Shown here piece after piece: positions 1 to 6,623 of a stretch of DNA of 21,060 nt (position 1 is its first letter; every line of letters begins with the position of its first letter). The stretch comes from a virus. Position numbers and translations under genes: made by a program. The stretch spans positions 1 to 21,060 of the IMG/VR virus record IMGVR_UViG_3300047552_001252; one strand, written 5' to 3'. The notes under the pieces are model-generated. The model was not told where the DNA came from, made no database searches, and saw only the letters and a program-made list of their open reading frames with translations.

Positions 1-33
1 GAGGGCGGCGGTTTAGGCGCCCCTGGTATTTAA
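1..33 (+). CDS. C-terminal end of upstream gene, probably portal protein gp20 (partial)
   Basis: Reading from base 1 in frame gives ten codons, EGGGLGAPGI, followed by TAA at 31-33. The start lies outside the window. Glycine-rich C-terminal tails occur on T4-like portal proteins, and in T4-like genomes the portal gene (20) lies just upstream of the prohead core and protease genes found here. The assignment is therefore by synteny only; ten residues carry no diagnostic motif. Another small structural protein is possible. Confidence 0.45.
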   Translation, partial: EGGGLGAPGI

Positions 34-71
34 TTCTTAAAATCCTTCAAAAAACACCGATATTAAGTAGA

Positions 72-85
72 AATCTGCGTAGATT
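72..85 (+). other. Small hairpin upstream of the head operon
   Basis: AATCT-GCGT-AGATT forms a 5-bp stem with a 4-base loop between the portal tail and the first promoter-like box. It has no U-tract, so it is a weak terminator candidate at best. It could instead be an RNA processing or stability element. Seen directly in the sequence; function is not known. Confidence 0.25.
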
Positions 86-94
86 AGTAAATAA
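86..94 (+). promoter_or_regulatory. Putative late promoter (TAAATA box) of the head operon
   Basis: AGTAAATAA with the TAAATA core at 88-93, 36 nt before the ATG of the prohead core gene. The core matches the T4 late promoter element (TATAAATA) and the shorter TAAATA form described for T4-like cyanophages. The same hexamer recurs in five other intergenic gaps of this window, always just before a gene. Confidence 0.5.
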
Positions 95-129
95 TTTACA
101 AGCCATATTATTGAAAGGATATTTTTAAT

Positions 130-1191
130 ATGAACAAATATGAACAGTTGATTGAGCATATCATCAACGAAAACGAACAAGCAGCTCGTGAGCTTTTTCA
201 CTCTATTGTAGTTGAAAAGTCTCGTGAGATTTATGAAAGCCTAATGGACGAAGACCAAGTTGATGAAAACATCGACCAGTACGACCAACAAGGCGACCTA
301 GCACAAGACGTTGCTAGCGATGAAACCCACGGTTTAGGTGAAGACGACCTAGAAGGTGGCGATATTGAATTAGACGGCGGCGACGAGTTTGGTGGCGATG
401 ATTTAGGTGGTGACGACATGGGTGACATGGGCGGTGACGACTTAGGTGGCGACATTGGCGGCGGCGATGCTGAAGGTGAATTCCAAAACATCCGTGATGC
501 AATTGACAGCTTAGAAGCTGAATTTGCTAAGTTAACTGGCGGCGACGAAGCTGGTGAAAACGACGGACAAAGTGGTACTGGCTCTGCTGAATTTGGCGGC
601 GCAGGTGAAGACGATGGTCAAAGCGGTACTGGCTCTGATGAGTTCGGTGGTGCAGAAGACGAAGCAAGCGACGAAGAAATGTTTGCTGAAGGTGAAAACC
701 CATTTGCTAAAAAGGGATCTGGTATGTCTGGTAGCGGCGCAAGCGGCTCTGGCAAATCTGGTTCTGGCAAAAGCGGTTCTGGCAAGATGACTGAAGCAGA
801 AATGATGCGTGAATACGTTGAAAAAGTTGCTGCTCCAGCTAACAGCGAAGGCACCCCAGTTGGAACAGGTAACAAAACTCCACGTGGCACAACTAACACA
901 AAGAACCCAGTAGCTGGCAAGAATGACATGGGCGGTTCTGCAAAGAACATCGCTAATGGTAAGTCAGATGCAGGTGATGTTGATGGCAACAGCACAAAAG
1001 CTAAAGCAGGTGGTTTTGTTAAGCCAGCACAAGAAATTGATGTTGCAAAGCGTAACGTAAACAAAGTTGGCGGCAACAAAGGCGCACAAGACTTTTATAA
1101 CACTAAAGCCAAAGGCAAAGATGCCGAAGGTAGCACTACCGATGGTAGCGTAAGTGTTAACAAGAAAAGCCTTGAAGGCGGCCGTAAGTAA
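130..1191 (+). CDS. Prohead core protein, gp67/gp68-like
   Basis: The protein has 353 residues. The N-terminus (about 1-40) holds a short helical segment with LFHSIVVEKSREIYESL, a signature of prohead core proteins lying between portal and protease in T4-like phages. Residues about 40-200 are extremely acidic and glycine-rich (GGDDLGG-type repeats at 76-116; two 17-residue copies starting at residues 142 and 159). A SGSGK-type repeat near 200-220 leads into a lysine-rich, low-complexity tail of about 130 residues, so charge is split between the halves. The start is supported by AAAGGA ten bases upstream. It heads the head operon, 13 nt before the protease. Inferred role: internal core component on which the capsid assembles, later digested by gp21. 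Repeat content makes homology calls by composition risky; the N-terminal motif and position are the real evidence. Confidence 0.7.
   Translation: MNKYEQLIEHIINENEQAARELFHSIVVEKSREIYESLMDEDQVDENIDQYDQQGDLAQDVASDETHGLGEDDLEGGDIELDGGDEFGGDDLGGDDMGDMGGDDLGGDIGGGDAEGEFQNIRDAIDSLEAEFAKLTGGDEAGENDGQSGTGSAEFGGAGEDDGQSGTGSDEFGGAEDEASDEEMFAEGENPFAKKGSGMSGSGASGSGKSGSGKSGSGKMTEAEMMREYVEKVAAPANSEGTPVGTGNKTPRGTTNTKNPVAGKNDMGGSAKNIANGKSDAGDVDGNSTKAKAGGFVKPAQEIDVAKRNVNKVGGNKGAQDFYNTKAKGKDAEGSTTDGSVSVNKKSLEGGRK
553..654 (+). repeat. Two tandem 51-bp repeats within the prohead core gene
   Basis: Copies at 553-603 and 604-654 encode GENDGQSGTGSAEFGGA and GEDDGQSGTGSDEFGGA. They differ by a few substitutions, keep the reading frame, and extend the acidic region. 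They look like a recent in-frame tandem duplication. A second short repeat block, SGSGK-type codons, follows at about 721-787. Confidence 0.8.
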
Positions 1192-1204
1192 TTAGGACAA
1201 TAAT

Positions 1205-1831
1205 ATGGCTTTGTACCTAAGAGAAAACCTTACTTTCGATCGTGCCAACATTATAGTTGAGTCCGAAGGCGACGGTAAGAATCTCAAAATGAAGGGGATA
1301 TTCATCCAGGGAGGCGTGAAGAACGCTAACCAGCGTGTATATCCTGTTCATGAAATTGAAAAGGCAGTATCCACCATTAACGAACAGATTAGTGGTGGAT
1401 ACAGTGTCTTGGGCGAAGTCGACCATCCTGATGATTTAAAGATTAATTTAGATCGTGTCTCCCACATGATTGAAAAAATGTGGATGGACGGTCCTTGCGG
1501 ATACGGTACTCTAAAAATCCTACCAACACCAATGGGTGAACTTGTTAAGTCAATGTTAACTAGCGGTGTGAAGTTAGGTGTTAGCAGCCGTGGATCCGGT
1601 AACGTTAATGAAAGTAGCGGTCATGTAAGTGACTTTGAAATCATTACAGTAGATATTGTGGCACAACCCTCAGCTCCTAATGCTTATCCTAAAGCAATTT
1701 ATGAAAGCCTTATGAACATGAAGGGCGGTTCGCAAATATTTGAGATGGCTCGTGATGCCTCTCAAGATCAAAAAGTACAAAAGTACATGAAAGAAGCAAT
1801 AACCCGCTTCATCAAAGACCTTAAAGTATAA
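1205..1831 (+). CDS. 21: Prohead maturation protease, gp21-like
   Basis: The protein has 208 residues, the usual size for T4 gp21. Family motifs are in order: NQRVYP near 42-47, GEVDHPD with His74, and GVSSRG (125-130) with the candidate nucleophile Ser127/Ser128, then VDIVAQPSAPNAYP near 149-162. This matches the His/Ser layout of T4-type prohead proteases, which cut after (L/I)-x-E. It acts inside the prohead, degrading core and scaffold and trimming the capsid protein, then itself. The start is set by AGGA at 1194-1197, seven bases before ATG. It lies between the core and scaffold genes, the canonical order, and is probably co-transcribed with them. Identity is close to certain; which of the two serines is catalytic is inferred. 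Confidence 0.93.
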   Translation: MALYLRENLTFDRANIIVESEGDGKNLKMKGIFIQGGVKNANQRVYPVHEIEKAVSTINEQISGGYSVLGEVDHPDDLKINLDRVSHMIEKMWMDGPCGYGTLKILPTPMGELVKSMLTSGVKLGVSSRGSGNVNESSGHVSDFEIITVDIVAQPSAPNAYPKAIYESLMNMKGGSQIFEMARDASQDQKVQKYMKEAITRFIKDLKV

Positions 1832-1845
1832 CAGGAGAAAACCTA

Positions 1846-2955
1846 ATGTTAGATGCTATCAAACCATTGCTAGATAGTGGCATTATTAACGAAAGCACTC
1901 AACAGGCTATCAATGAGGCTTGGGAAGCTCGTCTTTCCGAAGCTAAAGAGAGTGCCCGTGCAGAACTTCGTGAAGAATTTGCACAACGCTATCAGCATGA
2001 CAAACAAGTCATGGTTGAGGCTCTAGACAAAATGGTAACAGAGGGTCTAACTGCTGAATTGGCTGAATTCCAAACAGAAAAAGCCGCATTAGCAGAAGAC
2101 CGTGTTAAGTTCAAAGTTCACATGAACGAAAGTGCTAAGAAGTTTAACAACTTCATGGTAAGCAAGTTAAGTGAAGAAATCCAAGAACTTCGTAAGGATC
2201 GTCAAGTTTATGAAAACTCTATCGGTAAGTTAGAGTCATTTGTAATCAAGGCACTTGCAGAAGAACTAAAAGAGTTTGAACAAGACAAGAAAGCTGTAGT
2301 TGAAACTAAAGTCCGCTTAATTGCTGGTGCTAAAGAGAAACTAGCTGAACTACAACAGCAATTTATTGCTCGTAGTGCAGGCCTTGTAAAAGAAGCTGTT
2401 GCCAAGAATTTAGAGTCAGAGTTGACTCAACTAAAAGAAGACATCCAAGTTGCTCGCGAGAACATGTTTGGTCGTCGTCTATTCGAAGCTTTTGCTAGCG
2501 AATTCAGCGTTACTCACTTAAATGAGAACAAAGAAATTGCTAAGTTGCAAGCCGCATTAACACAGACTAAGCAACAAGTTGCCGAAGCTCGTCGTGAAGC
2601 TGCTGAAAAAGCTACCTTAGTTGAATCAAAAGAAAGAGAGATTCGTGTAATCAAGGAATCTGCAGATCGTAAGGCATTAATGTCTGATCTAATGAAACCA
2701 TTGAGCAAAGAGAAAGCCGCTGTAATGAGCGAGCTACTTGAAAGTGTCCAAACAAGTAAATTGCAAGGCGCTTACGAAAAATATCTACCAGCTGTACTAA
2801 ACAGCAAAGCTGCCGTAGCCGCACCTGCTCCACAAAAGCAGATGGTAAACGAAAGCCGCGTTGAAGTTACTGGAGATAAGGCTGCTAGAAACGCCGCGGA
2901 AACAAGAGTTGACACTAATGTCATCGACTTGAAGCGTTTAGCAGGGCTAAAATAA
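1846..2955 (+). CDS. 22: Prohead core scaffolding protein, gp22-like
   Basis: The protein has 369 residues, is rich in Glu, Lys, Ala and Gln, and has no hydrophobic segment. Long heptad-like stretches (about 25-280) predict extended coiled coil, as expected of T4 gp22, the main scaffold. Several gp21 consensus cleavage sites (I/L-x-E) are visible near the N-terminus: INE at 14-16, INE at 22-24 and LSE at 30-32. This fits a scaffold digested to peptides during maturation. AGGAG at 1833-1837 sits eight bases before the ATG, only 14 nt after the protease stop. Function follows from the family and the strict 21-22-23 order. Sequence alone, without context, would only say coiled-coil protein. Confidence 0.87.
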   Translation: MLDAIKPLLDSGIINESTQQAINEAWEARLSEAKESARAELREEFAQRYQHDKQVMVEALDKMVTEGLTAELAEFQTEKAALAEDRVKFKVHMNESAKKFNNFMVSKLSEEIQELRKDRQVYENSIGKLESFVIKALAEELKEFEQDKKAVVETKVRLIAGAKEKLAELQQQFIARSAGLVKEAVAKNLESELTQLKEDIQVARENMFGRRLFEAFASEFSVTHLNENKEIAKLQAALTQTKQQVAEARREAAEKATLVESKEREIRVIKESADRKALMSDLMKPLSKEKAAVMSELLESVQTSKLQGAYEKYLPAVLNSKAAVAAPAPQKQMVNESRVEVTGDKAARNAAETRVDTNVIDLKRLAGLK

Positions 2956-2983
2956 TTAACCCTAATTAGGAGAAAAATATATT

Positions 2984-4174
2984 ATGACAACCGCATTATT
3001 AGAAAGCCGTTGGGGCGAAACCAAAGAAGCCCTGTTAGAAGGCTTGAATGGTTCTAAGAGAACTACAATGGGTGTGATCCTTGAGAACACTCGCAAGATG
3101 TTGAGCGAATCTGCTACAGCAGGTGGTACAGCAGCAGGTAGCGTGGCTACACTTAACCGTGTAATTTTGCCAGTTATCCGTCGCGTTATGCCTACTGTTA
3201 TTGCTAACGAGCTAGTTGGTGTTCAACCAATGACTGGCCCAGTTGCACAGATCCATACACTACGTGTACGTTACGCTGATGGCGTTACAAACAGTGCTGA
3301 TGCTAGCCAGACAACTGCTGCTGGTGACGAAGCATTGAGCCCATTCAAGATTGCTACTCAGTATTCTGGTAGCACATTCCAAGGTACTGGCGCTGGCAAA
3401 GCTAACAGCACAGCTACAATGGAAGGCGTACCTGGTAACCGTATCAACGTACAAATCTTGAAGCAAGTTGTTGAAGCTAAGACACGTAAATTGTCTGCAC
3501 GTTGGACATTTGAAGCTGCTCAAGACGCACAAGCTATGCACGGCTTGGACGTTGAAGCAGAAGTTATGGCTGCTTTGGCACAAGAAATCACAGTTGAAAT
3601 CGACCAAGAGATCCTAGGTTCTCTACGTTCTTTGGCTGCTACTGAGTACACATACAACCAAGCTACCGTTTCTGGTACTGCTACATTCGTTGGTGACGAA
3701 CACGCTGCTTTAGCTGTTTTGATCAACCGTGCTAGCAACTTGATCGCACAACGCACACGTCGTGGTGCTGGTAACTGGGCTGTTGTTTCTAGCGCCGCAT
3801 TGACAGTATTGCAATCTGCAACTACTTCTGCTTTTGCTCGTACAACAGAAGGTACATTTGAAGCTCCTACAAACACTAAGTTTGTTGGTACTTTGAACGG
3901 TGCTATGCGTGTATACGTAGACGGTTACGCACAAGACAGCCAAGCTGTTCTAGTTGGTTACAAGGGTTCTAGCGAAGCAGACGCTGCTGCGTTCTATTGC
4001 CCATACGTACCATTGATGAGCTCTGGTGTTGTTCTAGATCCATCTACTTTCGAACCAGTAGTTGGCTTCATGACACGTTATGGTTATGTTGAGTTGACAA
4101 ACACAGCTAGCTCATTGGGCAACGCTGCTGACTACTTGGCAGAAATCGCTGTAAGCAACTTGAGCTTCCAGTAA
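2984..4174 (+). CDS. 23: Major capsid protein, gp23-like
   Basis: The protein has 396 residues, shorter than T4 gp23 (over 500) and than many marine relatives. Family blocks are all present: ELVGVQPMTGPVAQIHTLRVRY near 76-97, FEAAQDAQAMHGLDVEAEVM near 176-195, RRGAGNWAVVSSA, and VYVDGYA followed by VGYKGSSEADAAAFYCPYVP and GFMTRYGYVEL near the end. The N-terminus is a propeptide with gp21-type sites; LSE at 40-42 followed by SATAGG is the best candidate for the mature start. A strong AGGAG (about 2968-2972) precedes the ATG. Codons are biased strongly to CGT, GGT, GCT and AAC, as expected of the most abundant virion protein. It forms the capsid hexamers. No gp24-like vertex gene follows, so pentamers may use the same or a distant protein. 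Confidence 0.96.
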   Translation: MTTALLESRWGETKEALLEGLNGSKRTTMGVILENTRKMLSESATAGGTAAGSVATLNRVILPVIRRVMPTVIANELVGVQPMTGPVAQIHTLRVRYADGVTNSADASQTTAAGDEALSPFKIATQYSGSTFQGTGAGKANSTATMEGVPGNRINVQILKQVVEAKTRKLSARWTFEAAQDAQAMHGLDVEAEVMAALAQEITVEIDQEILGSLRSLAATEYTYNQATVSGTATFVGDEHAALAVLINRASNLIAQRTRRGAGNWAVVSSAALTVLQSATTSAFARTTEGTFEAPTNTKFVGTLNGAMRVYVDGYAQDSQAVLVGYKGSSEADAAAFYCPYVPLMSSGVVLDPSTFEPVVGFMTRYGYVELTNTASSLGNAADYLAEIAVSNLSFQ

Positions 4175-4181
4175 TCCACCC

Positions 4182-4203
4182 AACAGCATCTTGCGATGCT
4201 GTT
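4182..4203 (+). terminator. First hairpin after the capsid gene
   Basis: AACAGCATC-TTGC-GATGCTGTT is a perfect 9-bp stem just after the gp23 stop. It lacks a following U-run, so it may act as an mRNA 3'-end stabiliser together with the stronger hairpin directly downstream. Confidence 0.55.
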
Positions 4204-4207
4204 ACTC

Positions 4208-4236
4208 AAAAAGCCCCTTAATTGGGGCTTTTTTGT
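4208..4236 (+). terminator. Rho-independent terminator after gp23
   Basis: AAAAAGCCCC (4208-4217) pairs across TTAATT with GGGGCTTTTT, and the T-run continues to 4234. This is a classic intrinsic terminator closing the head transcription unit and separating it from the desaturase gene. Confidence 0.88.
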
Positions 4237-4254
4237 TGATTAAAAATTTTTACT

Positions 4255-4263
4255 AGTAAATAC
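4255..4263 (+). promoter_or_regulatory. Putative late promoter (TAAATA box) of the desaturase gene
   Basis: AGTAAATAC with TAAATA at 4257-4262. It is only 4 nt before the ATG, where the other boxes sit 17 or more nt away. If used in the usual way, transcription would begin at or within a few bases of the start codon. Confidence 0.4.
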
Positions 4264-4266
4264 ACT

Positions 4267-5148
4267 ATGCAATCAATATTCCGTTATTCACCAAAAGACA
4301 TATACCTTATCTTATATGCAGTCTTTTTATTTTGCCTTCCTTACACATTAGCAATTTGGACTCCGGCATTTAGTTGGATCTTAGTTATAAGTTTTTTCCA
4401 AATTTGGTTTATTGTAAACTGTCAGAATAGTTCATTACATCACCACACCCATTGGACTACGTTTAAGAATTCATCGTTAAACAGAATTTATGAATTATTT
4501 TTGAGTGCAGTAACAGGCATTCCACAAAACGCATGGAAAAATACTCACTTGTTACACCATAGATATGTAAACGATAAGCCTGATCATACTGGTGCAACAA
4601 AAGATCCAGTTAGTGTTTATCGGGGCCGCAGAGATGGTGAGCTGGTAAATTTTTGGGTCTACTGTTTTAGAATGACAGTATTTTTCCAAATCAAGAACTT
4701 CTTTATTGCGTCTCCTCGACGTATTCAAATTGATGAGTTTAATAAAAGATATAACAGAGAGTTGTGGGCATTTAGACTTTACATATTGTCGGTGATTGCA
4801 ATTAATCCTTGGTTCGGGCTATGGACTGCCCTAGTATACGCACTGGCTTTTTTTGTTAATAATGCAAACAGCTACGGCGAGCATTGGGGCGCTCTTAATA
4901 ACCGAGGCGATACTACACAAGACAGTATCGGTATATACAGCAAATGGTACAACATTTTTGGATTTAATGCAGGACTACACCAAGAGCATCATCACAAGCC
5001 AGGTGTACATTGGACTAAACTTCATGAAGTCACTCCACTGCTTCATCCAGATAGAAAAATTGTAAACCACGGGGTGCATATTACTAATAATCCATTTTGG
5101 AGTCATTTTGTTGCTCTTATTAAAGGTGAAAAGGTTAAACCTAAATAA
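4267..5148 (+). CDS. Membrane fatty acid desaturase-family protein (auxiliary metabolic gene)
   Basis: The protein has 293 residues. The three histidine clusters of the membrane di-iron desaturase/hydroxylase family are present: HHHTH at 58-62, HLLHH at 94-98 and HQEHHH at 238-243, with a further GEHWG (His206). Hydrophobic segments near 11-31, 34-52 and 168-198 fit an integral membrane enzyme with the His boxes on one face. The family introduces double bonds, or hydroxyls, into lipid chains using O2 and an electron donor; the substrate cannot be read from sequence. The gene sits alone between the capsid terminator and a new promoter box. No Shine-Dalgarno precedes the ATG, and no in-frame alternative start lies nearby. 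It is AT-richer than its neighbours and uses AGA for many arginines where the head genes use CGT, suggesting transfer. Likely role, inferred: changing host membrane lipids during infection. Confidence 0.88.
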   Translation: MQSIFRYSPKDIYLILYAVFLFCLPYTLAIWTPAFSWILVISFFQIWFIVNCQNSSLHHHTHWTTFKNSSLNRIYELFLSAVTGIPQNAWKNTHLLHHRYVNDKPDHTGATKDPVSVYRGRRDGELVNFWVYCFRMTVFFQIKNFFIASPRRIQIDEFNKRYNRELWAFRLYILSVIAINPWFGLWTALVYALAFFVNNANSYGEHWGALNNRGDTTQDSIGIYSKWYNIFGFNAGLHQEHHHKPGVHWTKLHEVTPLLHPDRKIVNHGVHITNNPFWSHFVALIKGEKVKPK

Positions 5149-5151
5149 ATA
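5141..5151 (+). promoter_or_regulatory. Putative late promoter (double TAAATA) overlapping the desaturase stop
   Basis: CTAAATAAATA contains two overlapping TAAATA cores, at 5142-5147 and 5146-5151, and the first includes the desaturase TAA stop. It would drive the 222-aa virion protein, with a leader of roughly 75-80 nt. Confidence 0.5.
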
Positions 5152-5159
5152 TAATGTTC

Positions 5160-5196
5160 ACTCTTAACTGAGAGTTTATGCAGTTACCCAACTGCG
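5160..5196 (+). other. Structured 5' leader with two hairpins
   Basis: ACTCT-TAACTG-AGAGT (5160-5175) and GCAGTT-ACCC-AACTGC (5180-5195) form adjacent stem-loops between the promoter box and the ATG at 5234. A competing pairing, GCGT (5194-5197) with ACGC (5207-5210), encloses the palindrome TAGGCCTA. This is the longest leader between a promoter box and its gene in the window. It may stabilise the mRNA or modulate translation of the next gene; that role is inferred. Confidence 0.4.
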
Positions 5197-5222
5197 TAGG
5201 CCTAGAACGCCAAATACATTAA
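5178..5222 (+). CDS. Possible 14-codon leader peptide (small ORF)
   Basis: ATG at 5178 opens MQLPNCVGLERQIH and stops at TAA 5220-5222, immediately abutting the GGAG of the next gene. A GAGAG lies three bases upstream as a weak, closely spaced ribosome site. The frame spans the second leader hairpin, so translation would melt that stem. It could be a coupling or leader peptide, or chance. No homology is recognised. Confidence 0.25.
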   Translation: MQLPNCVGLERQIH

Positions 5223-5233
5223 GGAGAAACAAC

Positions 5234-5902
5234 ATGGGACGTCCATTAAAAAAGACATTTTTCGGTTCATTTAACACTGACGGAGTTGGTGGCGAAGGCG
5301 TAGCAACAGCTACAGTAGGTACTCAAGGCGAAGGATACTTTGCAAACGCTGTGGTAACATTTGGTGCACCACAAGTTGCAGGTGGTTCTACTGCTACCGG
5401 TACAGTAATTATTGGTAACGTTACAATTGGTAACGTAGCCGGTATTACAATTACAAGTGCTGGCTCTGGATATACATCTGCTCCGACATTTACTATTACA
5501 GGTGCTAACACTACCCCAGCTAACACTTTTGCAACTACTTTAACAAGTGGTGCAGTGTTAAACGCAATCAATGCGAATGCATGGGTAACTGGCGGATCTG
5601 TTGGTAAAGCAGCAGATATTGTTAAGCAAGCTGGCTCACGCTCATTCCGTGTAACCAATGCTGACGGCACAAGCAATTGCAAATTGGTGACCACTGCGGC
5701 TCCAGCAGCAGCAGGCGAAATGACTATCACTGCAACTTTTGCAGATGACAGCACATTCTCGATTGCTAAAATCACTGAGAACTTAGTATATGATGCAGAC
5801 GGTAATTCTTACCGTTGGGCTGACTATTCTGGTAGCAAGCCTGCTTTTGCAACAGCAAGCAATGCAACAGTTCCTGTAACTGTGTCTATTAGTAACAACT
5901 AA
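5234..5902 (+). CDS. Virion structural protein, beta-rich, unknown exact role
   Basis: The protein has 222 residues and begins MGRPLKKTFFG, an N-terminus often seen on small structural proteins of T4-like aquatic phages. Residues about 60-105 are glycine/threonine/valine-rich with SAGSGYTSAPTFTITG, a beta-strand repeat motif. About 130-205 form a second beta-rich region (SRSFRVTNADGTSNCKL and EMTITATFADDSTFSIAKI). There is no signal peptide, membrane segment or catalytic motif. AAGGAG at 5221-5226 gives a strong start. It has its own promoter box, long structured leader and strong terminator, so it is a single-gene unit. Host-optimised codons suggest high expression. It may be a capsid decoration or tail-associated protein; the sequence does not decide. 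Confidence 0.65.
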   Translation: MGRPLKKTFFGSFNTDGVGGEGVATATVGTQGEGYFANAVVTFGAPQVAGGSTATGTVIIGNVTIGNVAGITITSAGSGYTSAPTFTITGANTTPANTFATTLTSGAVLNAINANAWVTGGSVGKAADIVKQAGSRSFRVTNADGTSNCKLVTTAAPAAAGEMTITATFADDSTFSIAKITENLVYDADGNSYRWADYSGSKPAFATASNATVPVTVSISNN

Positions 5903-5915
5903 TCCAAACTGGAAT

Positions 5916-5945
5916 AAAAATAGCGCCTTCGGGCGCTATTTTTTT
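5916..5945 (+). terminator. Rho-independent terminator with UUCG loop
   Basis: AAAAATAGCGCC (5916-5927), loop TTCG, GGCGCTATTTTT (5932-5943), with T continuing to 5945. A perfect 12-bp stem with a stable UUCG tetraloop and U-run; the A-run on the 5' side would let it work in both directions. It ends the 222-aa gene unit. Confidence 0.92.
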
Positions 5946-5948
5946 GAG

Positions 5949-5966
5949 AGATACAGTTTTGTATCT
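5949..5966 (+). other. Perfect 7-bp inverted repeat between terminator and promoter
   Basis: AGATACA-GTTT-TGTATCT lies directly after the terminator T-run and just before the TAAATA box, which itself lies inside a second small palindrome, AGATAAATATCT (5969-5980). It could be a protein-binding site or a second RNA hairpin. No function is assigned. Confidence 0.35.
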
Positions 5967-5968
5967 AA

Positions 5969-5978
5969 GATAAATATC
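5969..5978 (+). promoter_or_regulatory. Putative late promoter (TAAATA box) for the 5997-7364 genes
   Basis: GATAAATATC with TAAATA at 5971-5976, 20 nt before the ATG at 5997. It directly follows a strong terminator, supporting a new transcription start here. Confidence 0.55.
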
Positions 5979-5996
5979 TAATAACGGATTTTATAA

Positions 5997-6614
5997 ATGT
6001 CATTAAATACACGGTTTAACGGAACTTGGAACATTATTGGCCACGAAACAACTAGTAACGTGCAGGTAGTTTCGCACACCCTCATTGTTACAGGTAATTT
6101 AAAAGTACTTGGTACAGTGTCTAATATTTCGTCAACAAATACGCAAATCACTGACAACACTATTACTTTAAACCAAGGCGAAACTGGGTTTGGCGTTACA
6201 CCAGTTTACTCGGGTATAGAAGTTGATCGTGGTCAATTAGCTAAAACAGCATTACGCTGGAACGAATCGTTGGTGCGTTGGGAACTAACCACAGACGGAT
6301 CTGTTTATATGCCCATTGTTACTGGTGTAAAAGGTATTGAAGGTGTACAGCAAGATCCTGCACCGCAGTTAGGCGGAAACTTAGATGTATTAAGTCAGAC
6401 TATTTTTAGTTCCAACAACCAAGTTGTTAAATTTGACACCAACCTTGCAGTCAAAAATACAACAGTGGCTCCAAGTACGTTAAGTGGATACAACACAGTG
6501 TATGCACAAACCCCAAACGGTGGCGGTAGCGGTTTATTTGTTACTAACACAACCAAACAACAACAAGAATTAATCACAAAAAGTAAAGCAGTGTTTTACT
6601 CTTTGATGATGTAA
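5997..6614 (+). CDS. Tail fibre-associated structural protein
   Basis: The protein has 205 residues. Residues about 20-110 form a module recurring in fibre genes of T4-like phages: VTGNLKVLGTVSNISSTNTQITDNTITLNQG, then SGIEVDRG and LRWNESLVRWELTT. Diverged copies occur in the 1722-aa and 979-aa fibre proteins of this window. The C-terminal part (about 160-205) has SGYNTVYAQTPNGGGSGLFV and ends with KSKAVFYSLMM. The ribosome site is weak (GGA at 5986-5988). The next gene follows after 9 nt. It is likely a fibre or baseplate-associated protein; it may be an independent small gene made of fibre modules. The exact place in the virion is unknown. Confidence 0.6.
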   Translation: MSLNTRFNGTWNIIGHETTSNVQVVSHTLIVTGNLKVLGTVSNISSTNTQITDNTITLNQGETGFGVTPVYSGIEVDRGQLAKTALRWNESLVRWELTTDGSVYMPIVTGVKGIEGVQQDPAPQLGGNLDVLSQTIFSSNNQVVKFDTNLAVKNTTVAPSTLSGYNTVYAQTPNGGGSGLFVTNTTKQQQELITKSKAVFYSLMM

Positions 6615-6623
6615 GGATTAAAA

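Noticed and set aside
554-790. Plus-strand open frame overlapping the prohead core gene in another frame
   Set aside because: It lies wholly inside a strongly supported gene and its composition follows from the repeat codons there.
4853-5065. Second plus-strand frame inside the desaturase gene
   Set aside because: The desaturase frame holds conserved His motifs across the same bases, and the alternative frame has no recognisable feature.
5149-5233. tRNA or riboswitch in the long leader
   Set aside because: The stems do not fit a cloverleaf, there is no T-loop motif, and no known riboswitch core is recognisable.
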